A stretch of DNA of 64,000 bases, taken from assembly GCA_903821335.1 (NCBI GenBank), contig CAIJKV010000339.1, forward strand, positions 1-64,000, read 5' to 3'. Source of the DNA: an uncultured beta proteobacterium (GTDB lineage Bacteria > Pseudomonadota > Gammaproteobacteria > Burkholderiales > Burkholderiaceae_B). The position numbers and the translations under genes were made by a program. Below the pieces are notes generated by a model that saw only the letters and a program-made list of their open reading frames with translations, made no database searches and had not been told where the DNA came from. Shown piece after piece: positions 1-7,339 of this stretch. The number at the start of each line of letters is the position of its first letter. Position 1 is the first letter of the stretch.

Positions 1-116
1 CGCACAGGGAATGCGAGACGGTCCGCCCGGCACACCAGTTCGGTGAGCTGCGGGTTAGGATAAAGGCGACCTTTGCAGATCGGACATACGAGAAGGTCGA
101 GCAGGCGCGTTTCCAT
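1..116 (-). CDS. Trm112 family protein (partial, runs off the left edge)
   Basis: Only the first 38 codons are visible. The peptide opens METRLLDLLVCPICKGRLYP and carries Cys11-x2-Cys14 and a third Cys at 29, the start of the small zinc-ribbon fold of the Trm112/YcaR family. Full members are about 60 residues. Its exact role in this setting is not established; family members include the activator subunit of methyltransferases in other organisms. The start lies 33 bases upstream of the lpxK stop on the same strand, so the gene is read after lpxK, a neighbourhood common in proteobacteria, often followed by kdsB. The C-terminal cysteine needed to complete the zinc site is outside the window. Confidence 0.75.
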   Translation of the reverse strand, partial: METRLLDLLVCPICKGRLYPNPQLTELVCRADRLAFPV

Positions 117-149
117 GTCGATATTGTAAACACCTCGACGCTTGCCGCG

Positions 150-1208
150 TCAACGTTGTTGCAACCTCTTGCTCAGCCAGTCATTAAAGCCCGCGTCAGA
201 AAGCCGGGCGGTCACGTCGACCACCCAGAGCCTGTCGTCGTTGAGTGCCTGGCACTTGACTGCATCCTTGGCGGTGATGAGGATGGCGTCGGCATGCCTG
301 TTCGTGAACGGTGACACGGAAAAGGCGTGATGATCTGGCAGGGGTAACGTCCAGTCCAGTTTCAGACCGAGCTGACGCAGGGTGGCAAAGAAACGCTCGG
401 GAACCCCGATGCCAGCAGCGGCGCCAAGGGTTCGGTGCGTGTATCGGCGAGCGAATAAGTCGGCAGTCAGCACCTCGCCGTCGCACAGGTGCCTGAACCC
501 GCAGGCCTGCAGTCGCATCCTGGCGTGTCGCACGGCGCCCGTCACCTTGTGTGGTGGCGCCAGGTCTGGCGCAGAGGACGGGGTGGCTTCATGCGTGATG
601 ACGGCATCGACCCGGGCCAGGCGCGAGGCAGGTTCGCGCAGCGGGCCGGCCGGCATCAGACGGCCGTTGCCAACGCCGCGTGCGTCCTGCACCACGATTT
701 CGATGTCGCGTGCAAGAGCCAGATGCTGAAGACCGTCGTCCGAGATAATCAGATTGGTGTCCGGATAGGTTCTGAGAAGCGCCTCGACGGCCAGTCGCCT
801 GTTTGGGTGTACTGCGACGGGCGCCCCGGTCTGCTGGGTAATCAGTGCGGGTTCGTCGCCGAACTGCTCGGCGCTGACGCGACCTTTTCCGGTACGGGGT
901 TGCGGCCCGGCTTTTACGCCGTAGCCCCGGCTGATGACGCCTGGCCGCCAGCCGCGCGCCTGCAATGCCTGGACCAAGGCGATCACCACGGGTGTTTTGC
1001 CGGTGCCGCCAACATAAATGTTGCCAACGATCAGGACAGGAACCGGCGCCCGGTAGGCACGTCCGGGCTGGCTGGCGTACCAGCCGCGCCTGAGGGTCAG
1101 CATCACGCCCACCAGCGCGGCGATGGGCGCCAGGAGCCAGGAAAGTACACCCGCTTGCTGCCACTGCTGGTGCAACCAAGGACTCAGCCGGTTGGACAGG
1201 CTGCTCAA
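150..1208 (-). CDS. lpxK: Tetraacyldisaccharide 4'-kinase (lipid A 4'-kinase)
   Basis: LpxK phosphorylates the 4' position of the tetraacyl-disaccharide 1-phosphate precursor of lipid A at the cytoplasmic face of the inner membrane. The 352-residue protein has the family layout: one hydrophobic N-terminal helix at about residues 22-40, a P-loop at 62-73 (GNIYVGGTGKTP) and the family DDGLQH motif at 157-162. Translation appears to begin with TTG, whose first bases are shared with the exbD stop (TTGA, 4-base overlap), so the two genes are likely translationally coupled. Length is slightly above the usual 325-345. Identification is secure from the motifs. Confidence 0.95.
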   Translation of the reverse strand: MSSLSNRLSPWLHQQWQQAGVLSWLLAPIAALVGVMLTLRRGWYASQPGRAYRAPVPVLIVGNIYVGGTGKTPVVIALVQALQARGWRPGVISRGYGVKAGPQPRTGKGRVSAEQFGDEPALITQQTGAPVAVHPNRRLAVEALLRTYPDTNLIISDDGLQHLALARDIEIVVQDARGVGNGRLMPAGPLREPASRLARVDAVITHEATPSSAPDLAPPHKVTGAVRHARMRLQACGFRHLCDGEVLTADLFARRYTHRTLGAAAGIGVPERFFATLRQLGLKLDWTLPLPDHHAFSVSPFTNRHADAILITAKDAVKCQALNDDRLWVVDVTARLSDAGFNDWLSKRLQQR

Positions 1209-1615
1209 TCGGTGACCTGGGTCGCAAACTGCACACGGGCGATGCCGGCCTGGCGCGCGGCCTGCATGGCAGTCACGACAAACTGATGCGCAGCCATGGC
1301 ATCGGCAAAAATCACGACTACCGGGTCTTGCTGGCCAACGGCGGCCGCACGCAGCGCTTGAGCGAGTGCCACTGGATCTGACTGGGGAACCAGGTTGGTG
1401 CCCAGTGCATACTGACCATCGCGGCTGATCGCAAGTTCAATCGAAGCAGGGGCGCTGGCTTCGGCTGCAGATTGGGGCAGCACCACTTTGAGTACACCCT
1501 GTCGGCTGAACGTGGTGGTCGCCGCCAGAAAAATCAGCATGACGAGAAGCACGTCAATCAACGGTATCAGGTTGATCTCAAGGGGTTCTTCTGTGGACCG
1601 GTTACGAAAACGCAT
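1205..1615 (-). CDS. exbD: ExbD/TolR family biopolymer transport protein
   Basis: A 136-residue ExbD/TolR protein: a short cytoplasmic N-terminus, one membrane helix at about residues 16-34 and a periplasmic domain. The conserved membrane aspartate sits at Asp21 in the sequence LIPLIDVLLVMLIF; in the family it takes part in proton flow. With ExbB it would use the proton motive force to energise an outer-membrane transporter through TonB or a TonB-like protein; no tonB is in the window. The gene lies six bases after exbB and overlaps lpxK by four bases. ExbD rather than TolR is the usual name for the copy beside lpxK, but sequence alone does not settle this. Confidence 0.9.
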   Translation of the reverse strand: MRFRNRSTEEPLEINLIPLIDVLLVMLIFLAATTTFSRQGVLKVVLPQSAAEASAPASIELAISRDGQYALGTNLVPQSDPVALAQALRAAAVGQQDPVVVIFADAMAAHQFVVTAMQAARQAGIARVQFATQVTD

Positions 1616-1621
1616 CTGGCT

Positions 1622-2218
1622 TTACCCGCGCATGGTTTCGCTGACGCGACGGGCGGACTGTTCCATGCGCAGCAGCAGTGTGTCGACGCGCGTCTTGAAA
1701 TATCGATGCGCAATCATCACCGGCACGGCGATCAGGATGCCCAAACCGGTGTTGTAGAGCGCGACCGAGATGCCACGCGCGAGTTGGGTGGGATCGGAAC
1801 CGTCTGGCCGGTAGGCCGCGAAGATTTCGATCATTCCGACCACCGTGCCAAACAGACCGAGCAGAGGTGCGATGGTTGCCACGGTCGCCAGGGCCGGCAG
1901 GTAGCGCTGCAGATCATGGGCGACGTCCTGGCCGGTGTCCTCGACGGCTTGGCGAAGCTGGTCGGCAGGCAAGGTGCGTTTGCGCAGCAATGTGGCCAGA
2001 ATGCGACCCTGAGCGCAGGAAGCGTCAAGCTTTTCGATGGCCGCAGGGGTGTCCTGTCCGGCCCGAACCATTTGCAGGACCTGCGCGGTAAGCTCCGCCG
2101 GGCAGATGCGCTGGGTACGCAGACTGAGCGCACGCTCGATGATGAGAGCCAATGCCGTGACCGATAGAACCAGCAGGAGCCAGATCGGCCATCCCGCATC
2201 AAAAACGATAGACTGCAA
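1622..2218 (-). CDS. exbB: MotA/TolQ/ExbB family proton channel protein
   Basis: A 198-residue ExbB/TolQ family protein with three predicted membrane helices: near residues 10-28, about 108-130 (around TVATIAPLLGLFGTVVGMIE) and about 147-172 (SVALYNTGLGILIAVPVMI). The second and third helices are the conserved family block that packs around ExbD/TolR. It is the first gene of the exbB-exbD-lpxK run, and its promoter must lie in the 2219-2551 intergenic region shared with divergent xseA. No Fur-box-like sequence was recognised upstream. TolQ is the main alternative name. Confidence 0.9.
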   Translation of the reverse strand: MQSIVFDAGWPIWLLLVLSVTALALIIERALSLRTQRICPAELTAQVLQMVRAGQDTPAAIEKLDASCAQGRILATLLRKRTLPADQLRQAVEDTGQDVAHDLQRYLPALATVATIAPLLGLFGTVVGMIEIFAAYRPDGSDPTQLARGISVALYNTGLGILIAVPVMIAHRYFKTRVDTLLLRMEQSARRVSETMRG

Positions 2219-2551
2219 AACATACCTCGCCGTGATGAAACTTCAGCTTGCCAGGTCACCATGGTACGGGCGCAATGGTCTGCGTGGCAAGTTCAGCGAT
2301 CCGCGCACGGAACTATCCACAGAAGTTGTGGATAATTCTGTGTGTATCTTCCAGGATCAAGGAAAATGCAGGCGATACTTGGCGTGGTCAAAAAATGAAC
2401 ATAATGTTGTAGTAATTTATATATCTATGTAAATCATATAGTTAGCGCTGGCGATTGGTGCGGATTTTTAGCTTTTGCAAAATTTCCATTACTTGTAGAG
2501 ACTTAATACGTATTTATTGAGTCTGTGGACATATTCAGCCCTGGAAGGCTT
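2219..2551. other. Divergent intergenic region between exbB and xseA
   Basis: About 330 bases without a credible gene. The left part has normal base composition; the part from about 2385 to 2525 is conspicuously AT-rich (for example aatttatatatctatg near 2411-2426) and probably holds the xseA promoter. A perfect hairpin/inverted repeat made of two DnaA-box-like sequences lies at 2313-2335 and is listed separately. Promoter hexamers could not be assigned with confidence in either direction. Confidence 0.7.
2313..2335. promoter_or_regulatory. Inverted pair of DnaA-box-like sequences
   Basis: TGTGGATAA at 2327-2335 is the reverse complement of TTATCCACA, an exact match to the DnaA box. CTATCCACA at 2313-2321 is the same box with one change, in opposite orientation. 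Together they form an 8-base-pair perfect stem (TATCCACA/TGTGGATA) around a 5-base loop. No dnaA, dnaN or other origin gene is close, so this is more likely a DnaA-responsive promoter element or a chance palindrome than an origin. Function is inferred from the sequence match only. Confidence 0.45.
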
Positions 2552-3901
2552 ATGACAATTGGAAGTCAGGTTAGCAAACGGCTCCCTGCGGGCGATATCC
2601 TCACAGTTTCTCAGCTCAATCAGGCTGTCAGCCGTTTGTTGGAAGAAAACTTTGTTTCAAGCTGGATTCGAGGCGAAATTTCCAACTTTACCCAGGCTGC
2701 ATCAGGGCATTGGTATTTCACACTGAAGGACGATTTGGCCAGCGTTCGGGCAGTCATGTTCCGTGGCCGTGCGTCTGCGACCGGCTTTATTCCCCGGTCG
2801 GGTGAGTCGGTCGAGGTGTGTGCGCGCGTCACGCTGTACGAGGCGCGGGGTGAATACCAGTTGCAGATCGAACAAATGCGCCGTGCCGGACTGGGGTCGC
2901 TGTTTGAAGCGTTTCTGGCACTCAAGGCTCGGTTGAATGCAGAAGGCTTGTTCGATCCGCTGGGAAAGCGTGAGATCACGCGATACCCCAGGGCGATTGG
3001 CGTCATTACCTCGCTGTCGGCGGCGGCCTTGCGCGATGTGCTGACCGCGCTCAGGCGGCGCGCGCCGCACGTGCCGGTCATCCTCTACCCGGCGCAGGTC
3101 CAGGGCGCCGATGCGCCGTTGCAGCTGCGCCGCGCGCTCGCGCAGGCCAACGACAGGGAGGAGGTCGATACGATCCTGCTGGTTCGCGGAGGCGGCAGCA
3201 TCGAAGACTTGTGGGGGTTCAACGACGAGGCGCTGGCGCGCGATATTTCGTCGAGCCTGATCCCGGTGGTATCAGGGGTCGGGCACGAAACGGATTTCAC
3301 CATCGCTGATTTTGTCGCCGACCTGCGCGCGCCCACCCCCACGGCTGCCGCTGAACTGGTGTGCGCCACGCGCGCTGACCTGCTCGAGCGTGTCAGCCGG
3401 GCGGTGCAGGCAATCTCTGGGCTGCAGCAACGCCGGCTCGAGCGCCTGGCGCAGCGCGTTGACCGCGCCGCGGCAACCCTGGTCTCGCCGGCTGATCGCC
3501 TGGCGCACCAGGCCGAGCGACTGTCGGGCTTGTCTTATCGCTTGTCGGTTGGCTGGCAGCGACAGTCCCAGGCGCGCATCACCCGTCATGATCGATTGCA
3601 GACAAGGCTCGAGCGCCTGTTGCCCGAAGTATCGCTGGCGCGTAGCCGCGTCGAACGCGCGGGTGCAGCGCTGGCATTCGCTCAACGCCACAGCCTGGCC
3701 CAGTCAGGCACCAGACTGGATGCCGCACAGGCGCAATTGCGCGCCCTGAGCCCCGCGCACACCCTGGCCCGCGGGTATGCGATCGTACAGTTGCCTGACG
3801 GACACATCCTGCGCGACGCGCGAGCCGTGGATGTCGGGCAGTCACTGGTGGTGACCGTGGCCAACGGGGCATTTGATGCAACGGTTGCCGCCAGGCGGTG
3901 A
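2552..3901 (+). CDS. xseA: Exodeoxyribonuclease VII large subunit
   Basis: XseA is the catalytic subunit of exonuclease VII, which degrades single-stranded DNA in both directions to oligonucleotides. The protein (449 residues from this start) has the N-terminal OB-fold (roughly residues 15-110, containing [21 protein letters not shown]) and the conserved catalytic block with [17 protein letters not shown] and [18 protein letters not shown], followed by a long Arg/Gln-rich coiled-coil region and the C-terminal LARGYAIV motif. ATG 2552 is chosen because GGAAGG lies just upstream; an in-frame GTG at 2525 would add nine residues but has no ribosome site. The small subunit xseB is not in this window. 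Confidence 0.95.
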   Translation: MTIGSQVSKRLPAGDILTVSQLNQAVSRLLEENFVSSWIRGEISNFTQAASGHWYFTLKDDLASVRAVMFRGRASATGFIPRSGESVEVCARVTLYEARGEYQLQIEQMRRAGLGSLFEAFLALKARLNAEGLFDPLGKREITRYPRAIGVITSLSAAALRDVLTALRRRAPHVPVILYPAQVQGADAPLQLRRALAQANDREEVDTILLVRGGGSIEDLWGFNDEALARDISSSLIPVVSGVGHETDFTIADFVADLRAPTPTAAAELVCATRADLLERVSRAVQAISGLQQRRLERLAQRVDRAAATLVSPADRLAHQAERLSGLSYRLSVGWQRQSQARITRHDRLQTRLERLLPEVSLARSRVERAGAALAFAQRHSLAQSGTRLDAAQAQLRALSPAHTLARGYAIVQLPDGHILRDARAVDVGQSLVVTVANGAFDATVAARR

Positions 3902-4014
3902 ACCTGGGCTTTAACCCTGCCTCGCACATGGGTAGGGCGCACAGGTCACATAGCTCCGATACAATAGGTCGGTTGTCTGACCCACATTTAACGAATATCG
4001 AGGACTTTGCAGCA

Positions 4015-4593
4015 ATGGCACACACGCTTCCCCCTTTGCCTTACGCTCTGGATGCCCTGGCTCCGACCATCTCGAAAGAGACGCTTGAGTTTCACTACGG
4101 CAAGCATCACCAGACCTACGTGACCAACCTGAACAATCTGATTGTGGGTACGGAATTTGAAACGGCCTCGCTCGAAGACATCGTCAAGAAGTCGTCGGGT
4201 GGCATGTTCAACAACGCCGCCCAGGTCTGGAACCACACCTTCTACTGGAACAGCATGGCGCCAGGCGCCGGTGGCGAACCCAGCGGCAAGCTGGCCGACG
4301 CCATCAACGCTAAATGGGGCAGCCTTGCTGCCTTCAAGGAGGCATTCAATAAATCCGCAGCCGGTAACTTTGGCTCGGGCTGGACATGGCTGGTCAAAAA
4401 GCCTGACGGCACGCTTGACATCGTCAACACCAGCAATGCAGCCACGCCGCTGACCACAGCCGATGTGGCCCTGCTGACCTGTGACGTATGGGAACACGCT
4501 TACTACATCGACTACCGCAACGCCCGTCCCAAGTATCTGGAAAGTTTCTGGACACTTGCGAACTGGTCCTTTGCAGCCAAGAACCTGGGCTAA
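4015..4593 (+). CDS. sodB: Superoxide dismutase, Fe type
   Basis: A 192-residue cytoplasmic iron superoxide dismutase, the usual length. Metal ligands are in place: His27, His74, Asp157 and His161 (in DVWEHAYY). Gln70 in [12 protein letters not shown] is the second-sphere glutamine position typical of the Fe enzyme rather than the Mn enzyme. The sequence closely follows E. coli SodB, for example in [18 protein letters not shown]. The ATG at 4015 fits the family N-terminus and is preceded by GAGGA. The gene is monocistronic: it is followed by a strong terminator. A TACAAT hexamer at 3960-3965 could be its -10 element. Confidence 0.97.
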   Translation: MAHTLPPLPYALDALAPTISKETLEFHYGKHHQTYVTNLNNLIVGTEFETASLEDIVKKSSGGMFNNAAQVWNHTFYWNSMAPGAGGEPSGKLADAINAKWGSLAAFKEAFNKSAAGNFGSGWTWLVKKPDGTLDIVNTSNAATPLTTADVALLTCDVWEHAYYIDYRNARPKYLESFWTLANWSFAAKNLG

Positions 4594-4612
4594 CCCCCCC
4601 AAGCTCGGCGCC

Positions 4613-4639
4613 AGCCGGCCCTGGGCCGGCTTTTTTTTT
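4613..4639 (+). terminator. Rho-independent terminator after sodB
   Basis: A GC-rich stem AGCCGGC (4613-4619) / GCCGGCT (4626-4632 region) with a very short loop is followed immediately by a run of eight or nine T residues ending near 4639. It begins about 20 bases after the sodB stop and separates sodB from the thiolase gene. Confidence 0.9.
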
Positions 4640-4697
4640 GTCATCGGCTAACATGACGCCAGAAGATTTTTTTTAATCAGAAATCAGGTGACAAGCC

Positions 4698-5903
4698 ATG
4701 AGCAAACAAGCCTTTATATGCGATGCAATCCGTACTGCCTTTGGTCGATACGGCGGTGCACTGGCATCGGTACGTGCCGATGATCTGGCTGCCGTGCCAA
4801 TTCGTGCGTTGATGGCACGCAATCCCAACGTCAAGTGGGAAGAACTCGAAGATGCGTTGATGGGTTGCGCCAATCAGGCCGGCGAGGACAACCGTAACGT
4901 CGCCCATATGGCGACGTTACTGGCTGGACTGCCTGTCGAGGTGCCGGGCGGAACGATCAATCGTTTGTGTGGCTCTGGAATGGATGCAATCGGTACTGCA
5001 GCACGCGCCATCCGTGCAGGCGACGCGAGTTTCATGCTTGCCGGCGGTGTGGAAAGCATGTCCCGCGCGCCGTTCGTGATGGGCAAGGCTGATTCCGCTT
5101 TTTCACGTGCGGCGGCGATTTACGACACGACTATAGGCTGGCGCTTTGTCAACAAACTGATGAAGGCAAAGTACGGCGTCGACTCGATGCCCGAAACAGC
5201 GGAAAACGTCGCCGATCAGTTCAATATCTCTCGCGAGGATCAGGACCGTTTTGCAATGGCCAGCCAGGAAAAGACGGCAGTTGCACAACAGGCCGGCTAT
5301 TTCGACAGTGAAATTGCACCGGTATCGATTCCCCAGAAAAAAGGCGAACCGCTGGTTGTGAACCGTGACGAGCATCCCCGCCAGACCAGCCTTGAATCGC
5401 TCGGTAAGTTAAAGGGTGTCGTGCGCGAAGGGGGTTCCGTGACGGCAGGTAATGCGTCAGGCGTCAATGACGGCGCAGTCGCCATGTTGCTGGCCGATGA
5501 GCAGGCAGCCTCACGCCACGGCCTGGTACCGCGCGCGCGCGTGGTGGCGATGGCGACCGCGGGCGTTGAGCCCCGCATCATGGGCATTGGCCCCGCGCCC
5601 GCTACGCGGCTGGTATTGGCCAAGGCTGGCCTGACGCTGGACCAGATGGATGTCATTGAACTGAATGAAGCCTTTGCCGCCCAGGGCCTGGCTGTCATGC
5701 GCATGCTGGGTCTGGACGACAATGATCCCCGCGTCAATCCGAATGGCGGCGCCATCGCCCTGGGCCACCCCCTGGGTGCCAGTGGCGCACGCCTTGTCAT
5801 GACTGCCGTTCATCAACTGCACGTGACAGGTGGCCGCTACGCACTGTGCACAATGTGCATAGGCGTGGGGCAGGGCATTGCGATGATTGTTGAACGTGTC
5901 TGA
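4698..5903 (+). CDS. pcaF: 3-oxoadipyl-CoA thiolase (beta-ketoadipyl-CoA thiolase)
   Basis: A 401-residue thiolase that splits 3-oxoadipyl-CoA with CoA into succinyl-CoA and acetyl-CoA, the last step of the beta-ketoadipate and phenylacetate pathways. Catalytic residues are Cys91 (NRLCGSGMDA), His357 (ALGHPLGASG) and Cys387 (CTMCIGVGQG). Long stretches match the PcaF/PaaJ subfamily rather than acetoacetyl-CoA thiolase, for example GCANQAGEDNRNVA, DTTIGWRFVN and SMPETAENVA. AGGTGA lies seven bases before the ATG. No other pca or paa gene is nearby and the gene is flanked by terminator-like hairpins, so it stands alone. A broader fatty-acid or acetyl-CoA thiolase role cannot be excluded. Confidence 0.88.
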   Translation: MSKQAFICDAIRTAFGRYGGALASVRADDLAAVPIRALMARNPNVKWEELEDALMGCANQAGEDNRNVAHMATLLAGLPVEVPGGTINRLCGSGMDAIGTAARAIRAGDASFMLAGGVESMSRAPFVMGKADSAFSRAAAIYDTTIGWRFVNKLMKAKYGVDSMPETAENVADQFNISREDQDRFAMASQEKTAVAQQAGYFDSEIAPVSIPQKKGEPLVVNRDEHPRQTSLESLGKLKGVVREGGSVTAGNASGVNDGAVAMLLADEQAASRHGLVPRARVVAMATAGVEPRIMGIGPAPATRLVLAKAGLTLDQMDVIELNEAFAAQGLAVMRMLGLDDNDPRVNPNGGAIALGHPLGASGARLVMTAVHQLHVTGGRYALCTMCIGVGQGIAMIVERV

Positions 5904-5909
5904 TTGCGG

Positions 5910-5937
5910 GGCCCCCGGCACTGGCGGCGGGGGGGCC
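5910..5937. terminator. Possible bidirectional hairpin between thiolase and DUF192 genes
   Basis: GGCCCCC at 5910-5916 can pair with GGGGGCC at 5931-5937 across a 14-base loop. It lies between convergent genes but has no long T run on either strand, so termination by this hairpin alone is uncertain. Confidence 0.35.
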
Positions 5938-5941
5938 TGCT

Positions 5942-6364
5942 TTACCGCAGACCCATGATCTTTTTGCCGGCCTGTATGCCGTGCTTGGCGAACCAGCCTT
6001 GCTCCATCTCCAGCGCGTAACGCACTGGCGCGGTCGAACAATGCGAGTTCTCGGTCATGGGTGCCATGTCGGCGATATTGGTGATCGTGCCATCGTCAAG
6101 CATATAAGCGATGGACAGGGGCAGCACCGTGTTGCGCATCCAGAAACACTGGACACTCGGCTGCTCGAACACAAATAACATCCCATGGTTCGTGGGCAGT
6201 TCTTTCCTGTACATCAGCCCACGCGTGCGGGTGGCATCGGTGGCGGCAACCTCCGCGGTCACGACGTGCATGCCGGCGGTTAACTTGATGACATCAAGCG
6301 TTTGGGCATGCGCGCGGCTGCCACCCGTCAAGGCCATCAACAGAACAAAAAGCGCAGGAATCAT
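5942..6364 (-). CDS. DUF192 family exported protein
   Basis: A 140-residue protein of the DUF192 family, function unknown. The N-terminus is a signal peptide (MIPALFVLLMALTGGSRAHA, likely cleaved after the AHA at about residue 20), so the domain should be periplasmic. Family hallmarks are RTRGLMYRKELP, GMLFVFEQPSVQCFWMRNTVLPLSIAYM and the C-terminal YALEMEQGWFAKHGI. The start at 6364 is chosen because GGAG lies six bases upstream in the sense strand and because it begins directly at the signal peptide; longer in-frame starts up to 6412 exist. It is convergent with the thiolase gene and downstream of the cold-shock gene on the same strand. Confidence 0.85.
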   Translation of the reverse strand: MIPALFVLLMALTGGSRAHAQTLDVIKLTAGMHVVTAEVAATDATRTRGLMYRKELPTNHGMLFVFEQPSVQCFWMRNTVLPLSIAYMLDDGTITNIADMAPMTENSHCSTAPVRYALEMEQGWFAKHGIQAGKKIMGLR

Positions 6365-6437
6365 CCCGCGCTCCGTGATACACGTATTGAATTTAAACAT
6401 CGCACACACCATCCATGGGGTTATTCACCCCCATAGT

Positions 6438-6677
6438 TTAAGCGGCGGTTATATTTGTTGCCTGTTTTCCCTTCGGGCCCTGAGTGATTTCAAACGCGAC
6501 CTTCTGGCCTTCCTTCAGCGTTTTGAAACCATTCATCTCAATGGCTGAAAAGTGTGCAAACAAGTCTTCGCCACCATTATCCGGCGTAACGAAGCCAAAT
6601 CCTTTTGCATCATTAAACCATTTGACGACGCCGGTGACTTTGGCGCCTGAGCCCGGGTTTGTTGTCGAGTCTGACAT
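6438..6677 (-). CDS. cspA: Cold-shock domain protein (CspA family)
   Basis: A 79-residue single-domain cold-shock protein that binds single-stranded RNA and DNA. After a short flexible N-terminus ([11 protein letters not shown]) the OB-fold carries both nucleic-acid motifs, KGFGFV (RNP1) and DLFAHF (RNP2), plus [20 protein letters not shown]. The start at 6677 is preferred because GAGG is placed eight bases before it; a GTG at 6713 would add 12 residues but lacks a ribosome site. A leader of about 100 bases with a hairpin precedes it. Which paralogue it corresponds to in other species cannot be told from the window. Confidence 0.93.
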   Translation of the reverse strand: MSDSTTNPGSGAKVTGVVKWFNDAKGFGFVTPDNGGEDLFAHFSAIEMNGFKTLKEGQKVAFEITQGPKGKQATNITAA

Positions 6678-6760
6678 TCCGACTGCCTCATATTTAGCGT
6701 TGTATAAACTCACTCGAAGGCTTGAGATTTAACGTTAAACCCCCATGACTTCCAAGCGTA

Positions 6761-6779
6761 TCCTTGGGAAATCCAAGGA
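6761..6779 (-). promoter_or_regulatory. Hairpin in the cold-shock gene leader
   Basis: TCCTTGG (6761-6767) and CCAAGGA (6773-6779) form a perfect 7-base-pair stem with a GAAAT loop, about 85 bases upstream of the csp start and close to the 5' end of the leader predicted from the promoter at 6789-6817. csp leaders in other bacteria are structured and temperature-responsive; a similar role here is an inference. Confidence 0.4.
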
Positions 6780-6788
6780 CGTGGTGTG

Positions 6789-6817
6789 ATATTGGGCAGA
6801 TTTGATACAGTCGTCAA
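6789..6817 (-). promoter_or_regulatory. Probable sigma70-type promoter of the cold-shock gene
   Basis: On the minus strand TTGACG (6817-6812) is followed after exactly 17 bases by CAATAT (6794-6789). The -35 element is close to consensus and the -10 element is weaker. It would start transcription about 105 bases before the csp start codon, giving the long leader usual for this gene family. Confidence 0.45.
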
Positions 6818-6922
6818 GTGCTGACACTAGAATCGATATTAATGATTACCCGCATAATTGCTCGTCGTTTGTGTTTTTCGTAACAGAATTAGGTGATTTG
6901 TAATGAGCTTTCCTTTCTAACC

Positions 6923-7243
6923 ATGGCTAATCGCGTCACACTGCCTCCGGATCTTGTGGTCGAGAAAAAGGCCGTTCGTACGGCACCGCCACCCATGTAT
7001 CAGGTCGTGTTGCTCAATGACGACTACACGCCGATGGAGTTTGTCGTCGAAGTCCTCCAGAAATTTTTTTCAAAAGGACAGGAAGAAGCGATGCGGATCA
7101 TGTTGCAGGTTCACCACGAAGGCAAGGGTATCTGCGGGGTATATCCGCATGACATCGCGGCAAGCCGCATTGCGCAGGTCGCACAGTACGCGCGAGCCAG
7201 GCAGCACCCACTGCAATGTGTGATGGAGCCGGTCGGCGAATAG
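6923..7243 (+). CDS. clpS: ATP-dependent Clp protease adaptor ClpS
   Basis: ClpS delivers N-end-rule substrates to ClpA-ClpP. The 106-residue protein has the core motifs [18 protein letters not shown] and [17 protein letters not shown], which line the N-degron pocket, after a flexible N-terminal tail. ATG 6923 is taken as the start because it gives the normal protein length; it has no clear ribosome site of its own. A five-codon open frame (ATG 6903 to TAA 6920) with a good AGGTGA site ends two bases before it, so reinitiation is possible. A GTG at 6893 is an alternative start. clpA follows 96 bases downstream. Confidence 0.93.
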   Translation: MANRVTLPPDLVVEKKAVRTAPPPMYQVVLLNDDYTPMEFVVEVLQKFFSKGQEEAMRIMLQVHHEGKGICGVYPHDIAASRIAQVAQYARARQHPLQCVMEPVGE

Positions 7244-7339
7244 CGGTGTGTACCAAATAATTGTAGTAGTCGATGTTGCGCCATGAAAGGCATAGAATGT
7301 GAGCGGTGGCGTTCCGCTTCATTGAATGATGGAGAAGAT

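Noticed and set aside
2313..2335. Replication origin near xseA
   Set aside because: Only two DnaA-like boxes are present and there is no dnaA, dnaN, gyrB, rpmH or parAB gene nearby. A regulatory element is the most that can be claimed.
6714..6922. Small protein gene in the csp-clpS divergent region
   Set aside because: Apart from the five-codon frame just before clpS, no frame with a ribosome site and reasonable length was found. The region is explained by promoters and the csp leader.
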